A stretch of DNA of 64,000 nucleotides from positions 40,578 to 104,577 of the forward strand of contig CAMEYM010000008.1 of the NCBI GenBank assembly GCA_945947575.1, in the 5' to 3' direction. Under the pieces are notes generated by a model. It had not been told where the DNA came from. It made no database searches and was given only the letters and a program-made list of their open reading frames with translations. Below, piece by piece: positions 48,110-56,911 of the stretch. The stretch is from Rhizobium sp. Q54. Its GTDB lineage: Bacteria > Pseudomonadota > Alphaproteobacteria > UBA2966 > CAIVPW01. Numbering within the stretch: position 1 is the first letter of the stretch; each line of letters starts with the position of its first letter. The translations under genes were made by a program, and so were the position numbers.

Positions 48110-49081
48110 ATGGTCCCGCAACCCGGCTGGGATGACGGCGAGGTCATCCGCGACGACATCGAAGACTCCGATCGTCTGACGATCGGCACCCGTGGCAGCC
48201 CCCTGGCGCTTGCCCAGGCGAAAGAGGTCGCCATGACTCTGGTCGCGGCCAGCGCCGGGATGCTTGCGGCGCCGGACCTCCTGGTCATCAAGACGAGTGG
48301 CGACCAGATCCAGGACCGCCCGCTCGCCGAAGCCGGCGGCAAGGGCCTGTTCACCAAGGAAATCGACGAAGCCCTGCTCGGCCACTACGCCGACATCGCC
48401 GTGCACTCAATGAAGGATCTGCCGACCGAGCTGCCCGATGGCATCGTTGTCGGCGCCGTGCTGCCGCGCCAGGACCCGCGCGACGTATTGATCGGTGCCG
48501 AGAGTATTGCGGCGCTGCCGAAGTGCGCGCGCCTCGGCACGTCGTCGCTGCGGCGCGCCGCGCAAGTGCGCGGCCGCCGTCCCGACGTCACCATCGTGGG
48601 CCTGCGCGGCAACGTCCAGACCCGCATCAAGAAGATCAACGAGGGCGCCGCCGAAGCGACGCTGCTCGCCCTTGCCGGGCTGAACCGCCTGAGCATCGAT
48701 GCATCCGCGTATGCGGTGCTCGATCCCGCCGAGATGCTGCCGGCGGTCGCCCAGGGCGCCATTGCCATTACCTGCCGCGCCGACGACTCTGCGGCACGCG
48801 GCATGCTGCAGCGCGTCAGTCATGCGGCATCCGAGCGCGCCACCGCCGCCGAGCGCGCGCTGTTGGCCGCGCTCGAAGGCTCGTGCCGCACGCCGATCGC
48901 CGCGCTGGCCGAGATCGACGGCGATGGCGTCCTGACGCTGCGCGCCGCGGTGCTCGCACCGGACGGCAGCAAGCGCCATGACGCCGAGCGACGCGGTTCC
49001 GACAAGGACGCGGAAGCGATGGGTCGTGACGCTGGCGAAGAATTGCGCCGGCGCGCCGGCCCGAACTTCTTCACCACCTGA
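48110..49081 (+). CDS. hemC: porphobilinogen deaminase
   Basis: A 323-residue enzyme of heme synthesis that joins four porphobilinogens into hydroxymethylbilane. Motifs: LTIGTRGSPLALAQAKEV, TSGDQIQDRPLAEAGGKGLFTKEIDEALL, DIAVHSMKDLPTELPDG, LGTSSLRRAAQVRGRRPD, GLRGNVQTRIKKI, and the dipyrromethane cysteine in EGSCRTPIAALAEIDG. ATG 48110 was chosen over longer upstream frames which overlap tsaD. hemD starts 1 bp after the stop. Confidence 0.96.
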   Translation: MVPQPGWDDGEVIRDDIEDSDRLTIGTRGSPLALAQAKEVAMTLVAASAGMLAAPDLLVIKTSGDQIQDRPLAEAGGKGLFTKEIDEALLGHYADIAVHSMKDLPTELPDGIVVGAVLPRQDPRDVLIGAESIAALPKCARLGTSSLRRAAQVRGRRPDVTIVGLRGNVQTRIKKINEGAAEATLLALAGLNRLSIDASAYAVLDPAEMLPAVAQGAIAITCRADDSAARGMLQRVSHAASERATAAERALLAALEGSCRTPIAALAEIDGDGVLTLRAAVLAPDGSKRHDAERRGSDKDAEAMGRDAGEELRRRAGPNFFTT

Positions 49082-49082
49082 C

Positions 49083-49793
49083 ATGCGCCTGCTCGTCACC
49101 CGGCCGGCGGTCGAAGCGGAGGCAACCGCGGAGCAGCTGCGCGCCCTCGGCCATGCGCCGATCGTGTGTCCGCTCCTCATTGTCCGCCAGCTCACCGGCG
49201 TCACCGTCGAACTCGATGGCGTGCAAGCACTGCTCTTCACCAGCGCCGCCGGCGCGCGTGCGTTTGCTGCGCAGCGATCCGAGCGCTCCATTCCCGTCAT
49301 CGCGGTCGGGGACGCCACGGCCGACGTCGCGCGAGCCTTGCGTTTCATGAGAGTGCGTTCGGCCCAAGGTGACGGCAGCGCGCTCGTCCAGTACGTGCGC
49401 GAAACCCTCGACCCGGCGCGCGGCGCTCTGCTGCACGTCAGTGCGCGGGACGTCACCGATGTTTCCGCCGGTCTGGCCGCTGCGGGCTTCGAATACCGGC
49501 GCGCGATCCTGTACGAGGCCGCGCAGGCGACGGCATTGCCCCAGCAGGCCGCGTCCGCGGTACGGGGCGGTGCGTTCGATGGGGTCCTGTTTTTCTCTCC
49601 CCGCAGCGCGAATACGTTTGTTAGGCTGCTGCAAGGGGCGGGCCTTGCCGGCCGTTGCCGCGATGCCCAGGCGTTCTGCCTCAGCGCCGCCATCGCCGGC
49701 GAGGCCGCCGCGCTGCCTTGGGCCACGGTGCGCACCGCGCCCTCGCCGAACCAGGCGGCGCTGCTGGCGCTGCTCCCCGCTCCCGGAACCTAG
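49083..49793 (+). CDS. hemD: uroporphyrinogen-III synthase
   Basis: A 236-residue enzyme that cyclises hydroxymethylbilane to uroporphyrinogen III with inversion of ring D. Start: MRLLVTRPAVEAEATAEQLRALGHAPIVCPLL; other family parts are LLFTSAAGARAFAAQ, VIAVGDATADVARALRF, and FDGVLFFSPRSANTFVRLLQGAG. Sequence is poorly conserved in this family, so the operon place after hemC is part of the evidence. It starts 1 bp after hemC and 6 bp separate it from the mitofilin-like gene. Confidence 0.88.
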   Translation: MRLLVTRPAVEAEATAEQLRALGHAPIVCPLLIVRQLTGVTVELDGVQALLFTSAAGARAFAAQRSERSIPVIAVGDATADVARALRFMRVRSAQGDGSALVQYVRETLDPARGALLHVSARDVTDVSAGLAAAGFEYRRAILYEAAQATALPQQAASAVRGGAFDGVLFFSPRSANTFVRLLQGAGLAGRCRDAQAFCLSAAIAGEAAALPWATVRTAPSPNQAALLALLPAPGT

Positions 49794-49799
49794 GAGTTC

Positions 49800-51065
49800 A
49801 TGACCGACTCGCCGCCGCCCCAGGAGATGCCAGCCGACAGGACGACGACCGTGGCGGCGCCGGCGGCGGATACGCCGGACGACCGGCTGGCGTCGGTCCC
49901 GCCGGCGAAACGTGCGCGGCGCTGGCCGGCTCTCGTGCTCGGTGCTCTTCTCGGAGCCGCTCTCGTCTCTGCCGGTGTGTGGATTGCCGGCATGCGCCAG
50001 ACCGGTGGCGAGACGCCGGTCGTTGCCGCCCTGCAAAGTCAGCTCGTTGCGGCGAACGCCGACCGCGACGCCCTGCGACGCGAACTTGCCGCGCTGCGCT
50101 CCGAGCTCGCCCAGACCAACGAGCGCGTCGTCGCCGCCGCGCGAGCCGGAGAGCAACCGGCCGCCGAGACCGCGCGGCTCGTCGCTGAGCTCCGCACCCA
50201 GGTCGCCGACCTTGTGGCGCGGCTGGAGGCGGTGCCGCGCACCGCGACCCTCGATCCCGCCGCCGTCACTGCCCTCGAACGCCGCCTCGCCGCCATCGAA
50301 GCGGCCGCTACCGCTCCGGGTGCCACGGCAGATGCCGCGGCGCGCGCTGCGGCGGAAGCGCTGGCGACCCGCCTTGCCGACGCGGAGCGCGCGCTCACCG
50401 AGTTGCGCGCCGCGCAACCCAGCCCGGCTGCCGCGACCGCAGCCGCCGACGCGGTGGCGCGCCAAGTCGCGATGCTGCAGGCGCGCATCGATGAGCTCGA
50501 GCGCGCCGCACGCAACGCCGCGCCGGGCGTCGGGGCCGGCGCCACCATCGTCGCGGCGACTCAGTTGCGCGAGCGTATGCGCGGCGATGGACCCTTTGCC
50601 GCCGAGCTTGCCGCGTTCCGCGCCGCCCTTGGCCGCCCCGGCGACACCGCGGTCAACGCCATTCTCGAAAGCATCACGCCGTTCGCCGCGACCGGCGCAC
50701 CCACGGCTGGTGATCTCGCGCGCGACCTCGATCGCGCCGCCGCCGCGGCGCAAGCGGATGTGCAGGCTGATGCGCAAGGCTGGACCGACGCCGTGCTGCG
50801 CGGTGTCCGCAGTATCGTGCGCGTGCGCCGCACCGGCGACATCACCGACGACGCCGGCCGCATCGAGCGCGCCCAGGCGCTTCTGTACGAAGGCGACGTC
50901 GCCAGCGCTGTCGCGCTCGCCGACCAGGCTTCACCGCCGTTGCGCGCCGCGCTCGCCGACTGGCTCGGTCGCGCTCGCGCGCGCCTCACGCTCGATCAGG
51001 CGGGCGCCGCCATCGCAGCGCGCGCCGTGGCGATCGCCTCCGGAGCCGGGCCCGTCGCGCCATGA
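49800..51065 (+). CDS. mitofilin-like inner-membrane protein (alphaproteobacterial Mic60 homologue)
   Basis: A 421-residue protein. An N-terminal cytosolic tail of about 40 residues precedes one membrane helix (WPALVLGALLGAALVSAGVWIAGM). A long coiled coil follows (residues about 75-250, Ala/Glu/Leu/Arg-rich), then a conserved C-terminal domain with ERMRGDGPFAAELAAFRAALG and a GWTDAVLRGVRSIVRVRRTGD segment. This is the COG4223/Mic60 layout of alphaproteobacteria, which in some species shapes inner membrane folds. It lies between hemD and hemY as in other alphaproteobacteria, and its stop overlaps the hemY start by 4 bp. Confidence 0.85.
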   Translation: MTDSPPPQEMPADRTTTVAAPAADTPDDRLASVPPAKRARRWPALVLGALLGAALVSAGVWIAGMRQTGGETPVVAALQSQLVAANADRDALRRELAALRSELAQTNERVVAAARAGEQPAAETARLVAELRTQVADLVARLEAVPRTATLDPAAVTALERRLAAIEAAATAPGATADAAARAAAEALATRLADAERALTELRAAQPSPAAATAAADAVARQVAMLQARIDELERAARNAAPGVGAGATIVAATQLRERMRGDGPFAAELAAFRAALGRPGDTAVNAILESITPFAATGAPTAGDLARDLDRAAAAAQADVQADAQGWTDAVLRGVRSIVRVRRTGDITDDAGRIERAQALLYEGDVASAVALADQASPPLRAALADWLGRARARLTLDQAGAAIAARAVAIASGAGPVAP

Positions 51066-52576
51066 TGCGCGCCGCGCTGGTCGTGGTGGTGCTGGGCGTG
51101 GTCGGCTTCGCCGCGGCGTGGCTCGCCGAGTATCCCGGCATCGTCGCCATCGACTGGGGCGAGTGGCGCATCGAAAGCTCGGTCGGCGTGGCGATCGGCG
51201 CGGTGCTGCTCTTCGCCATCCTCGTCGCACTTCTCTATCGCTTTTGGCGCTGGATGCGCACGGCACCGCGCCGGCTGCGCGCCGCCCACGAGGCCGAACG
51301 CCGCCGCCAGGGCTACCGCGCGCTGACGCGCGGCATGGTCGCGGTTGCTGCCGGCGACGCCGAAGAGTCCTCGCGCCTCGCCAAGCGCGCCGAGTCGCTT
51401 CTCGAGGAGCCGCCGCTCACGTTGCTGCTGTCGGCGCAGGCGGCGCAGCTCAAGGGCGACGATCGCGCCGCCGAGAAGTACTTCCGGCTGATGGTCGCCA
51501 ATCCCGAGCTCGAGTTCCTCGGCTTGCGCGGCCTGCTCACCTCCGAGCTGCGCCAGGGCAACACCGTCGCGGCGCTCGAGCATGCTCGCCAGGCGTATCG
51601 CCTGAGTCCGCAAAGCGAATGGATTCAGTCGACGCTGTTCGAGCTGCAGCTCGAAGCCAACCAGTGGAAGCAGGCCGAGGCGCTGCTGCACGACGTCGGC
51701 CGCCGCGGCGGCGCCCCCGAGACCCTGCGCCGCCGCCGCGCCATCCTCTTGTTGGAGCAAGCGGCGGACGTCGAGGCATCGGGCGATCGCCCGGCAGCGG
51801 CGACGATTGCCGAGAAGGCGCACACTAGCGCGCCCGAGTTCGTTCCCGCCGCGGTCGCCGCGGCGCGTCTGCTGACGACGGTGGGCAAACCGAAGCGCGC
51901 GCACCGCGTGCTGGAGACGACGTGGCGTGCCGCGCCACATCCCGACGTGGCGGCCGCATTGCTCGCCGTGTGGCCGGAGGAATCCGCGAAGCAGCGCCTC
52001 GGCCGTACCCAGGCGCTCGCCGCGCTCACGCCCGGACACATCGAGGGCGACATCGCCATCGCGCGGACCGCCATCGCCGCCGGCGATTTTCCGCGCGCCC
52101 GCCGCAGCCTCGAAGTGGTCGGCGGGTCGCGCGCGCAGGATTTGGAATCGCGCGTCTGCCGCCTGTGGGCCGAGCTCGAGGACGCCGAGCACGGCCCCGG
52201 CCTCGCCGCGCGCGACTGGCTGATGCGCGCCTCCAGCGCCCGCCCCGATCCGATGTGGGTGTGCGGCAAGTGTGGCCAAGGCACGCCCGACTGGCGTCCG
52301 AGCTGCCCGTTCTGCAACGCGTTCGACGCGCTCGAGTGGCGTCACATCCTGCTGCCCATCGCCGACGACGGCAGCGCCGCGACGGCGCAGATGCGCGCCG
52401 TCGCCCTGGCCCGGGCGCCCGTGCCCGTAGCCCGTATCGCTCCGCCGGCGGCGGCCTCGGGACCCGGTGCCGGCGCCGGCGGCAACGGCGGGGCCGAGTC
52501 CCCCCAAGCGCCGCCGCCGCAGTTCCTTGCCCCCATGCCGCCCGACGTGCCGGTCATCGGCCCGCGCGACCCCTAA
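51062..52576 (+). CDS. hemY: HemY-type TPR membrane protein
   Basis: A 504-residue protein with two N-terminal helices (MMRAALVVVVLGVVGFAAAWLAEYPG and a second VGVAIGAVLLFAILVALLYRFW) and TPR-like repeats from about residue 90 to 350. A zinc-ribbon-like CGKCG and CPFC pair is found near residue 403-420, and a proline-rich C-terminus follows. HemY (not the oxidase of the same name) supports tetrapyrrole synthesis in gammaproteobacteria and alphaproteobacteria; its role is not known in detail. Position after hemC-hemD-mic60 supports the assignment. Confidence 0.85.
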   Translation: MMRAALVVVVLGVVGFAAAWLAEYPGIVAIDWGEWRIESSVGVAIGAVLLFAILVALLYRFWRWMRTAPRRLRAAHEAERRRQGYRALTRGMVAVAAGDAEESSRLAKRAESLLEEPPLTLLLSAQAAQLKGDDRAAEKYFRLMVANPELEFLGLRGLLTSELRQGNTVAALEHARQAYRLSPQSEWIQSTLFELQLEANQWKQAEALLHDVGRRGGAPETLRRRRAILLLEQAADVEASGDRPAAATIAEKAHTSAPEFVPAAVAAARLLTTVGKPKRAHRVLETTWRAAPHPDVAAALLAVWPEESAKQRLGRTQALAALTPGHIEGDIAIARTAIAAGDFPRARRSLEVVGGSRAQDLESRVCRLWAELEDAEHGPGLAARDWLMRASSARPDPMWVCGKCGQGTPDWRPSCPFCNAFDALEWRHILLPIADDGSAATAQMRAVALARAPVPVARIAPPAAASGPGAGAGGNGGAESPQAPPPQFLAPMPPDVPVIGPRDP

Positions 52577-52719
52577 GAAAGGCGAGCGCTCCGCCGCCGC
52601 GAGCGTTGACGGGGTGGGGCAGGGGCCGTAGCTTCCGCGCCGCCAACCCCTGCGGTTGCGCCGTTATTGGGTCATGGCTCCGGCCACGCCACCCAAGCCG
52701 CCCAGGGGATCTCCTGCGC

Positions 52720-52794
52720 GCCGAAGTAGCTCAGCGGCAGAGCAACTGATTCGTAATCAGTAGGTCGGCGGTTCGATCCCGCCCTTCGGCACCA
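52720..52794 (+). tRNA. tRNA-Thr(CGT)
   Basis: A cloverleaf with GCCGAAG/CTTCGGC acceptor, anticodon loop TTCGTAA (CGT), T arm GGCGGTTCGATCCCGCC and encoded CCA. Its 3' part from 52748 is the attachment site of the island and is repeated at 61773-61824, so the gene stays intact. Confidence 0.97.
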
Positions 52795-52799
52795 GGATT
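52748..52799. repeat. attL, 52-bp repeat
   Basis: Identical in all 52 positions to 61773-61824; it covers the anticodon arm, T arm, acceptor and CCA end plus five bases (GGATT). Confidence 0.95.
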
Positions 52800-52840
52800 T
52801 CAATGAGTTAGAGGTCACGCTGGCGCATCAGTACGGAGCC

Positions 52841-52859
52841 GGATACCACCGGGATACCA
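52841..52859. repeat. paired 8-mer, left arm site
   Basis: GGATACCACCGGGATACCA: GGATACCA twice with a 3-nt spacer. The same 19 bp recur at 61637-61655 in the same orientation next to the integrase gene; a further single GGATACCA is at 61746. Likely integrase arm-binding sites. Confidence 0.7.
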
Positions 52860-53437
52860 AGCGGCGCGATTTCGCTGGCCCCTGGGCTCAGGACCACCGC
52901 CCGATTGCAGGGCGAGGCGTCAGTGCTCGTGTGCTCGGGGGTGGGCCTTTGGGGGCGCGGACTCCCTGATACCTACGGCAACTAGCGGCTTTCAGGGCGC
53001 CGGAGCGGGCGCCACGGGGCGTGGCAGTGGGCATTGGCGCCGTCGATTGCGCAGGGCCTGAGAAGGGCGGGCACCTACCGGATTGAACGGGAGGCCTATC
53101 GTCCACGCGCACGCCTATCGACTGCACAGGCCACGACGTCCCTTCAAGCGTGGGGACCCACGCCGCCAGGGAGTAGGTGCCACCGGTCGCGGACACCATC
53201 AGAAAGGTAACGCCGTGCGGCCCTCCTGCTGCCTGCGCCTAGTCTCATGGTGCAGACACCTCGCTGCCATCGATGCAGGCAATGGAAACCGGCCGGAGGC
53301 GCCCTTGATGTGGACGCTCGGGCGCTGCGCCCACCTGGGGGTCTCGCGCCCATCCCGTTGAACCACCGAGCCACAAAGGCTCCAATGAGGAACGGACTCT
53401 ACTTATCTCTGGATGAAAGTTGCGGCTCAGGTCAACA
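52860..53437. other. left end of the island, no gene supported
   Basis: A 578-bp stretch between attL and the methyltransferase gene. Several short frames exist on both strands (for example a minus-strand frame at 52888-53199), but none has a ribosome binding site or a recognisable protein pattern. Confidence 0.5.
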
Positions 53438-54556
53438 ATGCGCGGAGTCGCGGAAAAGGAAATAGAGCCGTTGGAAGAAGCTCCCGAAGTTGCTCCCAGA
53501 AAGCGTCGCGCATTTACGTCCACGGTCGGACGAGGCAAGTCGATTGTCCGCGAAGAAGCTCCGGCGACGAGCCTGCACAAAGACGAGCTCGTGCAGGTGC
53601 ACTACGGCGATAGCCTGAATTTCTACAAGGAATGGGACCGGCCTGCGTGCATCGTCTCCGACGGGGCTTACGGCGTACTCGGGTTCGAGGGCGACACATC
53701 AGACCACACCGGCATGCCCGAGTGGTACGACCGGCACGTCGAGCGGTGGTCGAAGGCGGCAACTCCGCAGACGACGCTATGGTTTTGGAACTCAGAAATT
53801 GGCTGGGCGGCGGTGCACCCGATTCTGGAAAAGCACGGGTGGCGCTATGTCAATGCGAACATTTGGGACAAAGGCATCGGGCACATTGCGGGCAATGTGA
53901 ACACGACAAAGATCCGGCGTTTTCCCGTCGTGTCGGAGGTCTGCGTGCAATACGTCTTTGAAGCCCGTGTGCATGGCAAGTTGCTAAAGCACTGGCTCCT
54001 GGAGGAATGGAAGCGCACGGGGCTCCCAGTGCGAACCGCTAACACGGCGTGTGGGGTCGCGGACGCGGCCGTCCGGAAGTACCTCGACCAAGGCCACCTT
54101 TGGTATTGGATGCCCGTGGCCATGTTTGAAAAGCTCGTTGCCTATGCGAATGAGCACGGCAAGCACGAGGGTCGGCCCTACTTCTCGGTCGACGGCAGGA
54201 CGCCGATGTCCGGAGCGGAGTGGGCAAAGACCCGTACCAATTTCAACTGCCCGCACGGGGTCACGAACGTCTGGCAGCGAAATGCCGTCCGAGGTGCGGA
54301 GCGAATTAAGACACACGGCACATCCGGAAAAGCGGTGCACCTCAACCAAAAGCCGCTTGACCTGATGTCGCGGATTATTGAAGCCGCCACCAAGGAAGGC
54401 GAAGCGATATGGGAGCCGTTCGGCGGTCTCTTTACCGGGTGTGTGGCGGCTCGCCGGCTAGGTCGTCGTGCGTTCGGTGCGGAGACGGACGGCACGTATT
54501 TCCACTACGGGGTAGAGCGTCTTATTTCCGAAGCGTCTCAGCATCCGCTTCTCTAA
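53438..54556 (+). CDS. DNA methyltransferase, DNA N4/N6 family, probable type II
   Basis: A 372-residue enzyme. A charged N-terminal 40 residues precede the catalytic motif SDGAYG (residues 74-79), an unusual form of the DPPY motif (motif IV) of amino-methyltransferases. The SAM motif I is at the C-terminal end: EPFGGLFTGCVAARRLGRR (about residue 322 onward), so the order IV-then-I places it in the beta-like class. Between them is NCPHGVTNVWQRNAVRGAERIKTHG and the HLNQKPLDLMSRIIEAAT motif typical before motif I. It converges with the endonuclease-like gene and overlaps it by 35 bp. Recognition sequence unknown. Confidence 0.85.
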   Translation: MRGVAEKEIEPLEEAPEVAPRKRRAFTSTVGRGKSIVREEAPATSLHKDELVQVHYGDSLNFYKEWDRPACIVSDGAYGVLGFEGDTSDHTGMPEWYDRHVERWSKAATPQTTLWFWNSEIGWAAVHPILEKHGWRYVNANIWDKGIGHIAGNVNTTKIRRFPVVSEVCVQYVFEARVHGKLLKHWLLEEWKRTGLPVRTANTACGVADAAVRKYLDQGHLWYWMPVAMFEKLVAYANEHGKHEGRPYFSVDGRTPMSGAEWAKTRTNFNCPHGVTNVWQRNAVRGAERIKTHGTSGKAVHLNQKPLDLMSRIIEAATKEGEAIWEPFGGLFTGCVAARRLGRRAFGAETDGTYFHYGVERLISEASQHPLL

Positions 54557-55451
54557 TTTGCAGGTGCTTCTCCAGCGCGTTGCGCAACAACTTGTCGTCC
54601 TCGGTGCCGAGAACGTTGCGCCACTCGCGGACCGTCATGCCGTTCACTTTCGTGTTCTGGACGCGGGTCTTAAACGCCTCTAGCTCGGCGTGCACGATGC
54701 GGTCCATCTTCGCGTAATTGGTATCCAAGCGGTACGGAAACTTAAGCAGCTCGCGGATCATCGCTTGGTAATCGGGCGTCGGTTTGTAGTCAGACCCGCC
54801 CTTACCCCAGCCGACCACGACCTTCTGAGCCTCTTTGAACTGCTCCGGTGTTCCCTGGAACTTGTACCCGTTGGTGTTGGTCTGTTGCAGATTGCGCGTC
54901 CGGGCCTTCGTGTCTTCCGGCTCCAGAACAAGATAGTCCGGGGGATTGTGGTAGTGGTCGTCGCGCGACTTTGCGACTGAGGCGCCCGACACAATAACCA
55001 CGTCCACGATGTAGGGCTTGCCGTAGATGAGATGCTCCGGGAGCCACGCAATCATCGCCACATAGGTACGGTCGTCTAGGAAGTGATTTTGACTGTCCTT
55101 GAAGCGTGCGGTTATCTCAGTCGCCAACGGAAACCACGCTTTGATTTCGAAGCCGGGCGTCGGCGTAATATCGCCGTCAAAAATCGCATCCGGAAAGCCT
55201 GGGTCCTGTCGCCGCCACTTGCCGATGCCTTCGAACTCCGGCTTGTCGGAGAGGTACTCGCAAGTGTTGAACTCGATGAGGTTTCCGAGGAGCGGCGAGA
55301 GTTTGGAAATAACCTTGGCGAGGTTGACGGCCGCGTCAGGCGATACCGGCTTTGCTACTGTCAGCAAATCGAACTCGTGCCCGGCAAGCCCTTTCATGTG
55401 CTTGCTGGCGATGTCGATTGCCTGCTTCGTAGTGAGCTTCGCTGCGGCCAC
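54522..55451 (-). CDS. probable type II restriction endonuclease, PD-(D/E)XK type
   Basis: A 309-residue protein starting at GTG 55451 with GGGAGGG upstream. A PD-x13-ExK layout is seen: GFPDAIFDGDITPTPGFEIKAW, with D88, E102 and K104 as likely metal ligands and catalytic lysine. Otherwise it has NTCEYLSDKPEFEGIGKW and a long basic/aromatic C-terminus. I base the endonuclease call on this motif and on its tail-to-tail overlap with a DNA methyltransferase. The enzyme family was not recognised. Codon use is less GC-rich than that of core genes. Confidence 0.7.
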   Translation of the reverse strand: MAAAKLTTKQAIDIASKHMKGLAGHEFDLLTVAKPVSPDAAVNLAKVISKLSPLLGNLIEFNTCEYLSDKPEFEGIGKWRRQDPGFPDAIFDGDITPTPGFEIKAWFPLATEITARFKDSQNHFLDDRTYVAMIAWLPEHLIYGKPYIVDVVIVSGASVAKSRDDHYHNPPDYLVLEPEDTKARTRNLQQTNTNGYKFQGTPEQFKEAQKVVVGWGKGGSDYKPTPDYQAMIRELLKFPYRLDTNYAKMDRIVHAELEAFKTRVQNTKVNGMTVREWRNVLGTEDDKLLRNALEKHLQIREADAETLRK

Positions 55452-55527
55452 CCCCGAGCCCTCCCGAAGCGACTCCTATGCGAGAATCGAGTCAAGAGTC
55501 GAATCTGAAAGGGATTCTCAGCGCCGC

Positions 55528-55555
55528 CCCTCCCGGAACGTTCATTCCGGGAGGG
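55528..55555 (-). terminator. hairpin between island genes
   Basis: CCCTCCCGGAA / TTCCGGGAGGG, 11-bp perfect stem with a 6-nt loop (CGTTCA). It would end minus-strand transcription before the endonuclease gene. Confidence 0.6.
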
Positions 55556-55596
55556 ACTGGGCCGTAAACATTGGCGGTGTGCGGCGTACCACGCAG

Positions 55597-55758
55597 CTAG
55601 CGATGAATAGTCGCCGACTCGCGACAATCGACGGAGCACCACTTGTAGCCGCGGACCAGCGGCACGCCGCACCTACGGCAGCAAAGAACACCCCCCGGCC
55701 CTCCAGATTCGAACCGGTGAAAAAATACCGGGGTGCCGGTCCTTTTTGCCTCCTGCAC
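55597..55758 (-). CDS. small zinc-ribbon-like protein
   Basis: A 53-residue frame starting at GTG 55758, too short for many callers. It contains LCCRRCGVPLVRGYKWCSVDC, a C-x2-C and C-x3-C pattern (C27/C30 and C41/C45) suggesting a small zinc knuckle. It is read in the same direction as, and 45 bp after, the 208-residue gene. The ribosome binding site is weak, so start and reality are uncertain; a DNA-binding or phage-type HNH-like role is only a guess. Confidence 0.45.
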   Translation of the reverse strand: MQEAKRTGTPVFFHRFESGGPGGVLCCRRCGVPLVRGYKWCSVDCRESATIHR

Positions 55759-55803
55759 AGGTATTTTCTAGCGGCGTGCGACTACGGCTCTGCCAGCGTG
55801 CCC

Positions 55804-56430
55804 CTACAGCGAGGAGAGGGGCGGCAGTGTCGCGAGAATCTTTCTGACCGTGCCGGCGGTGTCGTCGATCGCCAGCTCCCGTAGCGCCTCGACCTCGGTC
55901 ATCGCGGTGCGGATAGTTGCGATGCGCGCTGCTACCTCGGCGGTGTTGCCGACCGTCTTGAACGAAGGCGCGCCATTCAGGAGGTTCGTTGAGCGCTCCT
56001 GCATGGTGGCGTGCGCGGCTCGTGTCCTGTCGATCTCGTTCGCGAGGAAGCGGAGAGCATCAGCGATCGACGGGTCCTCAGTATCCACCAGCTCCGCCCT
56101 GATCGATTCCTCGCGACGGTCCGCGGCGAACGACGCGCTCATCTGCGCGTTCAACGCGGCGCCGTGAACTTTGTTGGCCGCGACCGAGGCCTGCCGGGCT
56201 CCCTCTGCGCCTCGCAGAGCATCTGCGACGGCGGCGGCCTGCTGCTTTGCCTCGCTTTCGCGCGCGCGGCGATGCTTCGCGCGGTCGGCAAGTAGCTGGC
56301 GACGACGCTCGAGCGTCTTGGCCCGCCGTCGCTCCTGCAGCGCGTGGAACTCGGGGCTTTCGCGAACGATTTGCGCGATGTCCTGCAGTGTGGCGGCGTC
56401 GATCGGTGGCGAGGCGGCGTTGGCGATCAT
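55804..56430 (-). CDS. coiled-coil hypothetical protein
   Basis: A 208-residue protein; ATG 56430 follows AAAGGAA. Residues about 20-90 are strongly charged and helical (QERRRAKTLERRRQLLADRAKHRRARESEAKQQAAAVADAL), followed by helical Ala-rich parts (IADALRFLANEIDRTRAAHATMQERS). It resembles island/phage accessory proteins in style, but no family is assigned. It lies downstream of the helicase operon and may be made with the two small frames before it. Confidence 0.6.
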   Translation of the reverse strand: MIANAASPPIDAATLQDIAQIVRESPEFHALQERRRAKTLERRRQLLADRAKHRRARESEAKQQAAAVADALRGAEGARQASVAANKVHGAALNAQMSASFAADRREESIRAELVDTEDPSIADALRFLANEIDRTRAAHATMQERSTNLLNGAPSFKTVGNTAEVAARIATIRTAMTEVEALRELAIDDTAGTVRKILATLPPLSSL

Positions 56431-56449
56431 GATTGCGGTTCCTTTCGGG

Positions 56450-56530
56450 CTACAGGGTCAGGCCGAGATCGCGGCCGGCGTTCTCGCGGCCGGCTTCGGC
56501 GGCGTCGAGGCTCGGCACGCCAGCGATCAC
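56450..56530 (-). CDS. very small protein (26 residues), possible
   Basis: A GTG-started frame whose GTGA overlaps the stop of the 71-residue gene, so it could be translationally coupled. The encoded sequence is VIAGVPSLDAAEAGRENAGRD plus GLTL, rich in small residues. Too short to judge. Confidence 0.25.
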   Translation of the reverse strand: MIAGVPSLDAAEAGRENAGRDLGLTL

Positions 56531-56742
56531 GGCTGAAGCTCCCCCCGGCGCCGGCGGAGATCGGCGAGGGTCGGCGCTGCCTTTGCGGCGGCGGGGCGCG
56601 AGGTCGAGGCGGCGGATAGCTCGATCAGCACCGGCGGCCCTGAGCGAGGGGATTGCCCGGCAAGGGCGCGGCCGAGGGCAGCCAGCGATGGCGACGGTGC
56701 GAGGTCGAGTAGGCGTGAGGGCAAAATGATGAGCGGTGTCAT
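56527..56742 (-). CDS. small hypothetical protein
   Basis: A 71-residue protein beginning at ATG 56742 with AAAGGACC upstream. N-terminus hydrophobic-rich (TPLIILPSRLLDLAPSPSLAALGRALAG) with a serine/proline-rich middle and a basic end (ADLRRRRGEL). No family known. Confidence 0.5.
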   Translation of the reverse strand: MTPLIILPSRLLDLAPSPSLAALGRALAGQSPRSGPPVLIELSAASTSRPAAAKAAPTLADLRRRRGELQP

Positions 56743-56911
56743 GGTGTGGTCCTTTCGTTGCCGGCGCGCCGGCGGAGCGCCCGGGTATTGGTCGCGATTC
56801 TCTCCGCGGAGGCTTGCGGTAGTGCTGCGGCGCGCGACGTGATGGCTTGGGCGGTGGTCGCCTCATGTGCCGGTGAGGAAGTAGATTCACACGATGGCAG
56901 GACAGGACACC

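Noticed and set aside
52888..53199. 103-residue minus-strand frame at the left end of the island
   Set aside because: No ribosome binding site, Pro/Arg/Ser-rich and no family; treated as non-coding.
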